This document shows positions 34,854 through 43,719 of a DNA stretch of 64,000 bases, in pieces. Origin of the DNA: Hungatella sp. UBA3048 (lineage in GTDB: Bacteria > Bacillota > Clostridia > Lachnospirales > Lachnospiraceae); contig DFCS01000016.1 in the NCBI GenBank assembly GCA_002367105.1, positions 105,177-169,176 on the forward strand, in the 5' to 3' direction. The position numbers were made by a program, and so were the translations under genes. Each line of letters begins with the position of its first letter. The stretch's first letter is position 1. The notes below the pieces were generated by a model. That model was not told the DNA's origin. It made no database searches and saw only the letters and a list, made by a program, of their open reading frames with translations.

Positions 34854-35888
34854 ATGGACTCCATTAATATTAAGGATATAGCCAGATTGTGCGGGGTGGG
34901 TGTGAGTACCGTATCCCGGGCCATCAATAACCATCCGGATATCAATCCAGAGACAAAGAATATGATCATGCAGGTGATTAAGGAAAATAACTATATTCCC
35001 AATAACAGCGCGCGGAATTTAAAACGTACCGATTCCAGGGCCATCGCGGTACTGATCAAAGGTATCGGAAATTCCTTTTTCAGCAAGATGATCCGTATCT
35101 TCGAGGAGGAGATCCAGAAAAAGAAATACTTATTCATCCTGCAGCGGGTCGATGAGCAGGAGGATGAGGTAGATGTGGCTCTGGAACTGATAAAGGAAAA
35201 GAAGCCAAGGGGAATCGTGTTTCTTGGAGGATATTTTTCCCACAGCAGGGAAGAGCTGGAACAGCTAACGGTTCCTTATGTGTTAAGTACCATCGGAATG
35301 ACAGAGTACTTGGGTGAATCTCCTGATTTTTCCTGTGTATCCGTAGATGACTACGCGGAAAGCTACAAAATGACGGATTACTTATGTAAACTTGGTCATG
35401 AAAAAATCCTTATCCTGACCGCTCCTTCTGATGATGAGAGTATCGGCCGTCTCCGTCTGGAAGGATACAAGAAGGCTCTTTTAGATAACGGCATCACCCC
35501 TTCCCCATCTCTGATCATATTTTCAGAGGAATGTGAGGAATGCTATACCATGGACAACGGGTACCGGATGATGAACCGTGTTCTGAATGAAAAGCCGGAA
35601 TTTACGGCTGTATATGCGATTTCAGACAGCATTGCCATCGGTGCCTGCAAAGCCATTTTAGAGCATGGCATGCGGATACCGGAAGATTATTGTATGGCCG
35701 GCTATGACGGCCTTGATATTGCCCGCTATTATAACCCGTCCATCACCACCATCCGCCAGCCGGTGGAAGAGATGGCAAAGGCTACTATAAAGATCTTATT
35801 CGATGTGATCAAGAACAAGGCCGAGCATCAGAAAACAGTATTTAAAGCGGAGCTGGTCGAAGGGGAATCCACAAGAAGGATAAAATAA
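34854..35888 (+). CDS. LacI-family transcriptional regulator of the malto-oligosaccharide operon
   Basis: 344 residues: N-terminal LacI helix-turn-helix (INIKDIARLCGVGVSTVSRAINN), hinge with NNSARNLKR, and a periplasmic-binding-protein-like sugar-sensing core ending ITTIRQPVEEMAKATI. It probably binds the operator near 29797. The AAAGGAG lies 13 nt upstream of the ATG. Between them an ATG at 34841 opens an eight-codon frame that ends at 34867, across the regulator start, which may lower or couple translation. Confidence 0.88.
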   Translation: MDSINIKDIARLCGVGVSTVSRAINNHPDINPETKNMIMQVIKENNYIPNNSARNLKRTDSRAIAVLIKGIGNSFFSKMIRIFEEEIQKKKYLFILQRVDEQEDEVDVALELIKEKKPRGIVFLGGYFSHSREELEQLTVPYVLSTIGMTEYLGESPDFSCVSVDDYAESYKMTDYLCKLGHEKILILTAPSDDESIGRLRLEGYKKALLDNGITPSPSLIIFSEECEECYTMDNGYRMMNRVLNEKPEFTAVYAISDSIAIGACKAILEHGMRIPEDYCMAGYDGLDIARYYNPSITTIRQPVEEMAKATIKILFDVIKNKAEHQKTVFKAELVEGESTRRIK

Positions 35889-35928
35889 AGTTTTTATAAA
35901 AATTAAGGGAATAAACCATATGGAAAAA

Positions 35929-35968
35929 GCCGGTTCATATAAAAACATGAACCGGCCTTCTTTTTTTA
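35929..35968 (+). terminator. Terminator of the malto-oligosaccharide operon
   Basis: GCCGGTTCAT (35929-35938) and ATGAACCGGC (35947-35956), perfect 10-bp stem, followed by CTTCTTTTTTT. Confidence 0.85.
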
Positions 35969-35996
35969 ATAGCGTCAGTCAACCCCATTAGATCAT

Positions 35997-36635
35997 TTAA
36001 GGCTCATTCTTATAGCACCAGAACCAATCAATACAATTTAAGTCCGCTGTTTCAGGTTCATTGAGCCGCTCCAACGATTGATTATAAGTACCAGGCGGAG
36101 GAACCATGACAGAGCTGCCAGGCATCCAATTTGCAGGAGTTACTACGCCGTATTTGTCTGTTGTTTGAAGAGCAGTTAACAGGCGCAGTATTTCAGAAAT
36201 GTTTCTGCCGTTCGTTAGAGGATAAACAAGGATCGCACGAATGATCTGATTTGGGTCAATGAAAAAGACATTTCGAACGGTTTCCTGCTTGTTGACATCC
36301 GGGGCAATCATGCCATAAAGGTTTGCAACTTCAGCCATGCGGTCTGCAATGACTGGAAAAGGGATTTGAACGCCCGTTAATAAACGGATTTGATTTACCC
36401 AAGCCAGGTGGGAAGGATTACTGTCTATGCTTAAACCGATCAGTTTTGCATTTAATGCTTCAAACTGGTCGTTCGCCTGTGCAAAAGCGATAAATTCTGT
36501 CGTGCATACAGGCGTAAAGTCGCCTGGGTGTGAAAATAGAATAACCCATTGTCCTTTAAAATCGGACAGCTTCAGCGGTCCAAATGTTGTCATAGCAGTA
36601 AAATCAGGGGCTTTCATGCCAATGCTAACGTTCAT
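35997..36635 (-). CDS. Peroxiredoxin, Prx6-like
   Basis: A 212-residue AhpC/TSA-family peroxidase that reduces H2O2 and organic peroxides. The peroxidatic Cys sits in HPGDFTPVCTTE. The C-terminal arm PVVTPANWMPG-like (VVTPANWMPGSSVMVPP) is characteristic of the Prx6 group. Additional Cys residues near the C-terminus (DLNCIDWFWCYK) may act in resolution. No reductase partner is adjacent. It sits alone between two sugar loci and uses codons slightly different from its neighbours, so it may have been acquired. Confidence 0.9.
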   Translation of the reverse strand: MNVSIGMKAPDFTAMTTFGPLKLSDFKGQWVILFSHPGDFTPVCTTEFIAFAQANDQFEALNAKLIGLSIDSNPSHLAWVNQIRLLTGVQIPFPVIADRMAEVANLYGMIAPDVNKQETVRNVFFIDPNQIIRAILVYPLTNGRNISEILRLLTALQTTDKYGVVTPANWMPGSSVMVPPPGTYNQSLERLNEPETADLNCIDWFWCYKNEP

Positions 36636-36709
36636 AATTGATCCTTTTAATTAACTCATGTTATTATATGACAATATCAATGGGGTGTTTCGAAATAATT
36701 ATCTATCGC

Positions 36710-39145
36710 TTACTCTAAAGTTAGGGAAATATGGTATTCCTTCTTTCCTTCCACGTAAGGGATTTCTTTTCCTTCCATAGGCTTCCCATCTACCAGCATG
36801 GAAAAAGTTCCACGATCCCACTGTTTGGTATGATCCACATGGATATAATAATTGGCTCCCCGGAATTTCCGGACGGCGGAAAATTCCCCGATGGAATCCG
36901 GCAGGCATGGGTCTACGATTAACCCGTTGAAACCGGGACGGATCCCTAAGATATACTGGGAAATGCATGCAAATGACCATGCAGCCGTTCCGGTCAGCCA
37001 GCTGTTCTTGGCTTCTCCGAAATGAGCCGCATCCTTACCGGCAATCATCTGTGCATAAACATAAGGTTCTGCTTTATAAGTTTCGCTGTTATCTTCCATA
37101 TAGGCCGGAGAAGTGCGCCGATAGACTTCAAATGCCCGGTTACCCCTTCCGATCATGGTTTCTGCAATGGAGATCCAGGGATTGTTGTGGCAGAAAATAC
37201 CTGCGTTTTCCTTGTAGCCAGGAGGATATGAGGAGATCTCTCCAAGGCTTTCCCGGTAACCGGTGTATGCCGGCTGCAGCAGAACGATTCCGCAGGCCGT
37301 ATCCAGTTTCTCTTTTACGCTGTCCAAAGCTTTTTCTGCATGGCCTTCTTTAATACCGATACCACCCATGACACAAAAACCTTGTGGTTCAATAAAGATC
37401 TGTCCTTCCCTGCATTCTCTGGATCCCACCTTCTGGCCAAATGCATCATAGGCGCGCAAAAACCAGCTGCCATCCCAGCCATATTGAATCACGGCATCGT
37501 ATACTTCCTGTACAGAAATCTCTGCTTCCTCAGCTTCGGTTTTTAACTCCATCAAGCGGCAAATTTCAGCATACTCTTTTCCATATTTTACAAACATCCC
37601 TGCGATCATCAAAGATTCTGCTACAGGTCCTTCCGAGGGACCTGTGGTTTGAAAGGACTCTCCTGGCTCTGTGGAAAAGCAGTTTAAATTCAGGCAGTCA
37701 TTCCAGTCAGCACGCCCAATAAGAGGCAGACCATGAGGGCCCAGGTGGGTCCTGGTAAATTGGAAGGACCGTCTTAAATGCTCCATAAGCGGCTGGCTCT
37801 TCTCCAGGTCATTATCAAAGGGTACGGATTCCTCTAAAATACTTAAATCCCCGGTTTCCCTGATATAAGCAGAAACACCGGCAATGAGCCACAAAGGATC
37901 GTCGTTGAATCCGCTTCCGATGTCCATATTCCCCTTTTTTGTAAGAGGCTGGTACTGGTGATATGCGCTTCCATCCTCAAACTGGGTGGAAGCAATGTCG
38001 ATGATTCGTTCCCTGGCCCTTTCCGGGATCATATGTACGAACCCAAGCAGATCCTGGCAGGAATCCCGAAAGCCCATGCCGCGGCCGGTGCCTGATTCGT
38101 AATAGGAGGCGGAGCGGGACATATTAAAGGTCACCATGCACTGATACTGGTTCCAGATGTTTACCATGCGGGCAGTTTTCTCATCGGCCATGGTAACGGA
38201 GTAGTTGGAAAGCAGCTCTTCCCAGTAATGCTTTAATGCGGCGAGAGCCTCATCAACCTGTTGGTCTGTCTGATATTTTGACAGAACAGCCATGGCCGGT
38301 GCTTTGTTGATGACATTGGGAGCAGTCCATTTTTGTTCCTTAGGATTCTCTGCATAGCCCAGCACAAAGATGAAACTGGTCTCTTCCCCGGGCTCTAAAT
38401 GGAGCGTTAAGCGGTGAGCGCCGATGGGGGACCAGCCGCTTGCCATGGAATTGCCAGAGGTGTTGTTTTTCACCATAAGCGGCATCTGGTTGGAGCCGTA
38501 TACGCCGACAAATGTGTTTCTGTCCGTGTCATAGCCCTGAATATCTGAATTGACAGCGTAATAAGCGTAATGGTTGCGGCGCTCTCTGTATTCTGTCTTA
38601 TGGTAAATGACTGAGCCTTCTACCTCTACTTCTCCGGTGCTTAAATTCCGCTGAAAATTGGTCATGTCATCCACGGCATTCCATAAACAAAATTCCACAT
38701 AAGAGAACAGGGTAAAATCTTTTGATTCTCCGCTTTCGTTTTTCAGGATAACCTTATGGACTTCACAGGTGTCATGTAAGGGCACAAAGGCTGTGACTGT
38801 GGCAGATAAGCCGTTTTTTATTCCCTGGTAGCGGGTAACTCCCAATCCGTGCCGGCATTCATAAAAATCAAGGGGTGTCTGGGTGGGCTGCCAGCCAGGA
38901 TTCCAGATGGTGCCATTATCGTTGATATAATAGTAGTGTCCGTTGCTGTCTAAGGGGACGTTGTTATAGCGGTACCGGGTCAGCCTTAACAGCTTTGCAT
39001 CTTTATAGAAGCTGTAGCCGCCTCCGGTATTGGAAACAAGGGAGAAGAAATCCTGGCTGCCCAGATAATTGATCCATGGAAGGGGAGTATCTGGGGTTGT
39101 AATAACATACTCTTTTTCCTGGTCGTCGAAATATCCATATTTCAT
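36710..39145 (-). CDS. Cellobiose-type phosphorylase (GH94)
   Basis: An 811-residue GH94 enzyme that splits a beta-glucoside, probably cellobiose, with phosphate to glucose-1-phosphate and glucose. Landmarks are the N-terminal MKYGYFDDQEKEYVITTPDTPLPWIN stretch, GMGFRDSCQDLLGF, DIGSGFNDDPLWLI, and the catalytic Asp region GRADWNDCLNLN. It is cytoplasmic. It is divergent from a LacI regulator, ABC importer and GH1 beta-glucosidase, which fits import of cellobiose or short cellodextrins. Laminaribiose phosphorylase is a possible alternative. The start follows AAAGGGG. Confidence 0.9.
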   Translation of the reverse strand: MKYGYFDDQEKEYVITTPDTPLPWINYLGSQDFFSLVSNTGGGYSFYKDAKLLRLTRYRYNNVPLDSNGHYYYINDNGTIWNPGWQPTQTPLDFYECRHGLGVTRYQGIKNGLSATVTAFVPLHDTCEVHKVILKNESGESKDFTLFSYVEFCLWNAVDDMTNFQRNLSTGEVEVEGSVIYHKTEYRERRNHYAYYAVNSDIQGYDTDRNTFVGVYGSNQMPLMVKNNTSGNSMASGWSPIGAHRLTLHLEPGEETSFIFVLGYAENPKEQKWTAPNVINKAPAMAVLSKYQTDQQVDEALAALKHYWEELLSNYSVTMADEKTARMVNIWNQYQCMVTFNMSRSASYYESGTGRGMGFRDSCQDLLGFVHMIPERARERIIDIASTQFEDGSAYHQYQPLTKKGNMDIGSGFNDDPLWLIAGVSAYIRETGDLSILEESVPFDNDLEKSQPLMEHLRRSFQFTRTHLGPHGLPLIGRADWNDCLNLNCFSTEPGESFQTTGPSEGPVAESLMIAGMFVKYGKEYAEICRLMELKTEAEEAEISVQEVYDAVIQYGWDGSWFLRAYDAFGQKVGSRECREGQIFIEPQGFCVMGGIGIKEGHAEKALDSVKEKLDTACGIVLLQPAYTGYRESLGEISSYPPGYKENAGIFCHNNPWISIAETMIGRGNRAFEVYRRTSPAYMEDNSETYKAEPYVYAQMIAGKDAAHFGEAKNSWLTGTAAWSFACISQYILGIRPGFNGLIVDPCLPDSIGEFSAVRKFRGANYYIHVDHTKQWDRGTFSMLVDGKPMEGKEIPYVEGKKEYHISLTLE

Positions 39146-39196
39146 AATCGAATAACCCCTTTCTGATTAGGTGATAAATTTACTTAATTCGACATT

Positions 39197-39213
39197 TTAC
39201 GAAAACGATTAAG
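39197..39213 (+). promoter_or_regulatory. Operator copy 1 (phosphorylase side)
   Basis: TTACGAAAACGATTAAG, about 52 bp upstream of the phosphorylase start. It is identical over 17 bp to the copy at 39404. The AAAACGATT core is typical of LacI-family sites. Confidence 0.65.
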
Positions 39214-39370
39214 AACAGAATTAGGGAGATATAGGGCCATAATAACTCATTGATTTTTAAATTACAATAGGTATTTATAAAAATTAATAGCACTATGATA
39301 ATGCATTAGTAATACTGCATAAATTATATTGATTAAAACTATATAAATTAGATAAAAAAACAAAAATATA

Positions 39371-39399
39371 TTGCTTTTTCATTTAAAAAGGAGTATATT
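39371..39399 (+). promoter_or_regulatory. Promoter of the LacI-ABC-bglA operon
   Basis: TTGCTT (39371-39376), 17 bp, TATATT (39394-39399). The predicted transcription start falls on operator copy 2. Confidence 0.6.
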
Positions 39400-39403
39400 G
39401 AGG

Positions 39404-39420
39404 TTACGAAAACGATTAAG
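39404..39420 (+). promoter_or_regulatory. Operator copy 2 (regulator/transporter side)
   Basis: TTACGAAAACGATTAAG directly after the -10 box at 39394-39399, so bound repressor would block initiation. The two copies have the same orientation and start 207 bp apart, compatible with looping. Confidence 0.65.
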
Positions 39421-39436
39421 TAAAAGGAAGAGACAT

Positions 39437-40456
39437 ATGATTTCAATGAAGGAACTGGCACAGCACTGTGGAGTATCTGTTGCCACAGTGAGCAAAGCAC
39501 TGAATGACCAGAGTGACATCGGGGAGAGTACAAAAACCAGGATCAAAGAAGCAGCGGTAGAGCTGGGATATTATCCCAATGCAGCTGCAAGGTCTTTAAA
39601 AACAAACAGAAGCTACAACATCGGCGTTTTATTTGTTGACGAGGCCAACAGCGGCCTGACTCATGAGTACTTTGCAGCGGTACTGGAAGCCTTTAAGGTC
39701 GAAGCGGAGAAACAGGGGTATGATATCACGTTTATCAATAGTCAGATAGGAACGAAGAAAGTCTCCTATTATGATCATTGTAAATACAGAAATGTGGACG
39801 GCGTGGTAATTGCCTGTGTAAATTTTGATAATCCGGAGGTGATTGACCTTTTGGGAGGCGACATTCCCGTAGTTACCATTGACCATATCCACGAAAACTG
39901 TTCCTCGGTTTTGTCCGATAACATTAAGGGAATCCAGTCCCTGATGCAATATATTTATGAAAATGGTCACAGAAAGATTGCTTACATCCACGGACAGATC
40001 AATACGGCCGTTACAAAGGCAAGACTTACAAGCTTTTACCGGTTTATGGAGAGTCACGATCTGTACATTCCGGACAATTATGTATTGGAGGCAGATTATC
40101 TGGATGTCAGCCAGGCCATGGCATACACCAGGGAACTGCTGGACAGGAAGGATCCCCCCACCTGTATTTTATACCCGGACGATACGGCATTAATCGGCGG
40201 GTTAAATGAAATACGGGCGAGAAACTTAAAGGTTCCGGAGGACGTCTCCATTGCCGGATATGATGGCAACCGGATCTCACAGCTATTGAATCCCAAACTG
40301 ACCACCATACACCAGGATACGGCCGCCATTGGTATGCAGGCCGCTAAAAAATTAATAAGCTCCATCGAAAAACCCAAGACAACTTTTACCGAACAGATCA
40401 TTGTGGAAGGAGAGCTGTTAAAAGGGGAATCGGTTGGAAAAGCAACTATATCATGA
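39437..40456 (+). CDS. LacI-family regulator of the beta-glucoside locus
   Basis: 339 residues with helix-turn-helix ISMKELAQHCGVSVATVSKALND and a sugar-binding core (NIGVLFVDEANSGLTHEYFAAVLEAF near its start). ATG 39437 is chosen because it follows AAGGAAG. The frame could extend to 39371, but that would begin inside the -35 box. It probably represses both divergent units through the two identical operators and is relieved by a beta-glucoside. Confidence 0.9.
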   Translation: MISMKELAQHCGVSVATVSKALNDQSDIGESTKTRIKEAAVELGYYPNAAARSLKTNRSYNIGVLFVDEANSGLTHEYFAAVLEAFKVEAEKQGYDITFINSQIGTKKVSYYDHCKYRNVDGVVIACVNFDNPEVIDLLGGDIPVVTIDHIHENCSSVLSDNIKGIQSLMQYIYENGHRKIAYIHGQINTAVTKARLTSFYRFMESHDLYIPDNYVLEADYLDVSQAMAYTRELLDRKDPPTCILYPDDTALIGGLNEIRARNLKVPEDVSIAGYDGNRISQLLNPKLTTIHQDTAAIGMQAAKKLISSIEKPKTTFTEQIIVEGELLKGESVGKATIS

Positions 40457-40485
40457 TAGTTCATATCAGAAAAGGAGAGGGTAAT

Positions 40486-41889
40486 ATGAGGAAGAAAGTA
40501 GTAAGCGGATTGCTGTGTGCTGCAATGGCAGCATCACTGATTGGAGGCTGCAGTTCCAAGAGCGCCCAAAGCACTCAGAGCAGCAGTGGAACTGCTGAGA
40601 CCACCAGTAAGGAAGCAACAGAAGAAAAGGGGGAGGGCAGTACAGAAGGGAAAGTCGTGAATATCTATGTCTGGAATGATGAATTCAAGGCAAGATATGA
40701 GGATTATTATTCTTCCAAGCTGCCAGAAGGGTATACGGTGAACTTTATAACAACCCCCAGTGAAAACAATGCTTATCAGAATGCTCTTGATGAGGCTCTG
40801 CTAAATCAGGCAGATGCAAAAGCAGATGATAAAGTCGATATGTTTCTGGTAGAGGCAGATTATATTTTGAAATATGTGAATTCCGACAGTACCATTAATT
40901 TGAAGGATATCGGCATCACGGATCAGGATATGTCCAAACAATATAACTATACCAAGGAGATCGCCCAGGATGCAAGCGGTGCGCAGAAGGGGATTTCCTG
41001 GCAGGGCTGCCCTGGACTCTATATTTACCGCCGTTCCATTGCAAAGGCTGTGCTTGGAACCGACGATCCGGCAGAAGTCCAGAAGGCAATCAATGATTGG
41101 GATTCCTTTGATAAGACTGCAGAAAAGATGAAAGAAAAAGGGTATTATATGGTATCCGGTTTTGATGACACCTATCGTACCTTTTCCAATAACGTATCCG
41201 CTCCCTGGGTTGATGGAACTAAGGTTGTCATTGATCCTAACATGGAAAAATGGGTGAAGCAGACAAAAGATTATACAGATAAGGGATATAACCAGAAGAC
41301 CATCCTTTGGGCAGCGGAATGGGCGGCTGGCCAGGGACCGGAAGGAAAAGTATTCGGCTACTTCATGCCTGCATGGGGTGTAGATTTCGTTATGGCAGGA
41401 AATTCCCTTGAAAAAGCAGAAGCAGATGGAGGAAAACAGGAAGTAGGGAATGGCTGCTATGGTGACTGGGCGGCAACCATTGGCCCGGAGTCCTATAACT
41501 GGGGCGGAACCTGGCTTTGTGCTGCTAACGGAACCGATAATGCGGATATTGTAGCGGACATTATGAGAACCATTTGCAGCGATGATGCAACGATGAAAAA
41601 GATCGTGGAAGAAAAGAATGACTTTGTCAATAACAAGACAGTTATGCAAGAATTGGCAAAGAGTGATTATAAGTCCCAATTCCTTGGAGGGCAGAATCCG
41701 CTTCAGATGTACAGCGATGCGGCTGAAAAAATTGATATGAGTAAAATCTCTCCTTATGACCAGGGCCTTAATGAAGAATTCCAGACCGCAATGCACGATT
41801 ACTTTAACGGGGCTGTTGACAAAGATACGGCACTGAAGAATTTTTACACCGCAATTACTGAAAAGTACCCGGAATTAAAGACAGAATAG
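40486..41889 (+). CDS. Beta-glucoside ABC transporter substrate-binding lipoprotein
   Basis: A 467-residue family 1 binding protein. Signal peptide and lipobox SLIGGC, Ser/Thr/Glu-rich linker, then the mature domain (VVNIYVWNDEFKARYEDYY, QGCPGLYIYRRSIAKAVLG, GYFMPAWGVDF). It resembles cellobiose/cellodextrin binders. AAAAGGAG precedes the ATG at 40486. It lies 29 nt after the regulator and is probably co-transcribed with it. Confidence 0.88.
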   Translation: MRKKVVSGLLCAAMAASLIGGCSSKSAQSTQSSSGTAETTSKEATEEKGEGSTEGKVVNIYVWNDEFKARYEDYYSSKLPEGYTVNFITTPSENNAYQNALDEALLNQADAKADDKVDMFLVEADYILKYVNSDSTINLKDIGITDQDMSKQYNYTKEIAQDASGAQKGISWQGCPGLYIYRRSIAKAVLGTDDPAEVQKAINDWDSFDKTAEKMKEKGYYMVSGFDDTYRTFSNNVSAPWVDGTKVVIDPNMEKWVKQTKDYTDKGYNQKTILWAAEWAAGQGPEGKVFGYFMPAWGVDFVMAGNSLEKAEADGGKQEVGNGCYGDWAATIGPESYNWGGTWLCAANGTDNADIVADIMRTICSDDATMKKIVEEKNDFVNNKTVMQELAKSDYKSQFLGGQNPLQMYSDAAEKIDMSKISPYDQGLNEEFQTAMHDYFNGAVDKDTALKNFYTAITEKYPELKTE

Positions 41890-41899
41890 TTGTGAGCTG

Positions 41900-41922
41900 C
41901 AGGGCGGGGGAATCCCGCCCTG
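41900..41922 (+). other. Intra-operon mRNA hairpin
   Basis: CAGGGCGGG (41900-41908), 5-nt loop, CCCGCCCTG (41914-41922). There is no T run. It probably protects the binding-protein mRNA, as in the first sugar operon. Confidence 0.6.
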
Positions 41923-41943
41923 TATAAAACAGGAGGTTTTGCA

Positions 41944-42876
41944 ATGGTAAAAGAAAAGAAGGCAAAGACCAGAAAAAAAATCAGCTATGCAAAATGGGGA
42001 TATATTTTTCTGATACCATTTTTTGCCACTTATTTGATATTCTCGTTTATCCCCCTGGTAAATACTTTTTATAACAGCCTGTTTGAAAATTATCGTTCCG
42101 GATTGACGCAGATCGGTCCTAACTTTGTAGGACTGCAAAACTACGTATCTATTTTTCAAAGTGACTTACTTAAGTATCTGGGCAATACCATGATTCTCTG
42201 GGTCATCGGCTTTATTCCCCAGATTATCATTTCTTTGATTCTGGCAGTCTGGTTCGCAGATTTCCGGTTAAGGTTAAAAGGAAGCACGTTCTTTAAGACC
42301 ATTATCTATATGCCAAATGTCATTATGGCGGCTTCCTTTGCCATGCTGTTTTTTGCCTTGTTCTCCGATGACGGCCCTATGAATAACCTGCTTATAAACC
42401 TTGGGGTTTTAAACAGCCCTTTCCGTTTCCTGGCAACCGTCTGGGGTACCAGGGGTCTGATCGGGCTCATGAACTTTATGATGTGGTTTGGAAATACAAC
42501 GATTCTTTTAATGGCTGCGATTCTTGGTGTGGATGCATCTTTATTTGAAGCGGCTTCCATTGATGGAGCAAAATCTCTTCAGATATTCACAAAGATTACC
42601 ATGCCCACCATAAAGCCTATTTTTATTTATGTTCTGATCACTTCCCTGATCGGCGGCCTGCAGATGTTTGATGTACCACAGGTACTGACGAATGCAAAGG
42701 GGAGTCCGGACAGAACCAGTACTACCCTGATTATGTTCTTGAACAACCATCTCTACAGTAAGAATTATGGCATGGCAGGTGCCTTATCGGTAATACTCTT
42801 TGTCATTACGGCAGCACTCAGTCTGGTGGTATTCTTTGTACTGACCGGTGCAGGGAAAAAGAGAGGAGGAAAGTAA
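41944..42876 (+). CDS. Sugar ABC transporter permease
   Basis: A 310-residue permease, about six helices. A basic cytoplasmic N-terminus is followed by YIFLIPFFATYLIFSFIPLV, and the EAA loop reads EAASIDGAKSLQIFTKITMP. ATG follows AGGAGG. It forms a pore with the next gene product. No ATPase is encoded here. Confidence 0.9.
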   Translation: MVKEKKAKTRKKISYAKWGYIFLIPFFATYLIFSFIPLVNTFYNSLFENYRSGLTQIGPNFVGLQNYVSIFQSDLLKYLGNTMILWVIGFIPQIIISLILAVWFADFRLRLKGSTFFKTIIYMPNVIMAASFAMLFFALFSDDGPMNNLLINLGVLNSPFRFLATVWGTRGLIGLMNFMMWFGNTTILLMAAILGVDASLFEAASIDGAKSLQIFTKITMPTIKPIFIYVLITSLIGGLQMFDVPQVLTNAKGSPDRTSTTLIMFLNNHLYSKNYGMAGALSVILFVITAALSLVVFFVLTGAGKKRGGK

Positions 42877-43715
42877 TGGGCAAGACGATGAATATAAAGA
42901 AGGCTGTTGTGTATGTGTTTTTGTCACTTTTGGCGTTTTTATGCCTCTTCTTCTTTTATTGCCTGATCATAAATGCAACCAGATCCCACCCGGAGATTTC
43001 AAAAGGATTTTCCTTTATTCCGGGTAAGTCCTTTGGTTCCAATTTGTATAACGTACTTCATAATAAGAATCTTCCGGTCGTTTATGGGATCGTCAACAGC
43101 CTTCTGATAGCCGGAAGCTCTGCGGCGCTTGCAGTATATGTTTCGGCTCTGACTGCTTATGCCATCCATGCTTATGAATTCCGGCTGCGAAATGCGGTTT
43201 ATCTGTTTATCGTTCTGATTATGATGATTCCCAATCAGGTAACGACCCTAGGTTTTTTAAGGCTGATCGGCAAAATGGGGCTTATGGACAGTTTTGTTCC
43301 CCTTATCCTTCCTTCCATGGCTGCTCCGGTGGTATTTTATTTCATGGTTTCCTATTTTGAGAGCAATCTTCCCCTTGAGATTATCGAATCGGCAAGAATC
43401 GATGGATCCCATGAATTCTACACCTTTAATATGATTGTAATTCCTATTGTTAAGCCGGCACTTGCGGTACAGGGGATCTTTGCATTCGTGGCTTCCTGGA
43501 ATAATTATTTTGTACCCTCGTTGGTGCTGAAATCCAATGCCAAAAAGACATTGCCCATTCTGATTGCACAGCTTCGGAGCGCCGATTTCCTGAAGTTTGA
43601 CATGGGGCAGGTTTATATGCTGATTACCATAGCAATTGTTCCGGTAGCGATTATTTATTTATGCTTATCTAAATTTATTATAGGCGGTGTGACTGCCGGC
43701 AGTGTGAAAGGATAA
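42876..43715 (+). CDS. Sugar ABC transporter permease
   Basis: A 279-residue permease with six helices and the EAA loop ESARIDGSHEFYTFNMIVIPI. The start codon overlaps the preceding stop (TAATG), and AGGAGG lies just upstream. Confidence 0.9.
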   Translation: MGKTMNIKKAVVYVFLSLLAFLCLFFFYCLIINATRSHPEISKGFSFIPGKSFGSNLYNVLHNKNLPVVYGIVNSLLIAGSSAALAVYVSALTAYAIHAYEFRLRNAVYLFIVLIMMIPNQVTTLGFLRLIGKMGLMDSFVPLILPSMAAPVVFYFMVSYFESNLPLEIIESARIDGSHEFYTFNMIVIPIVKPALAVQGIFAFVASWNNYFVPSLVLKSNAKKTLPILIAQLRSADFLKFDMGQVYMLITIAIVPVAIIYLCLSKFIIGGVTAGSVKG

Positions 43716-43719
43716 AGAG

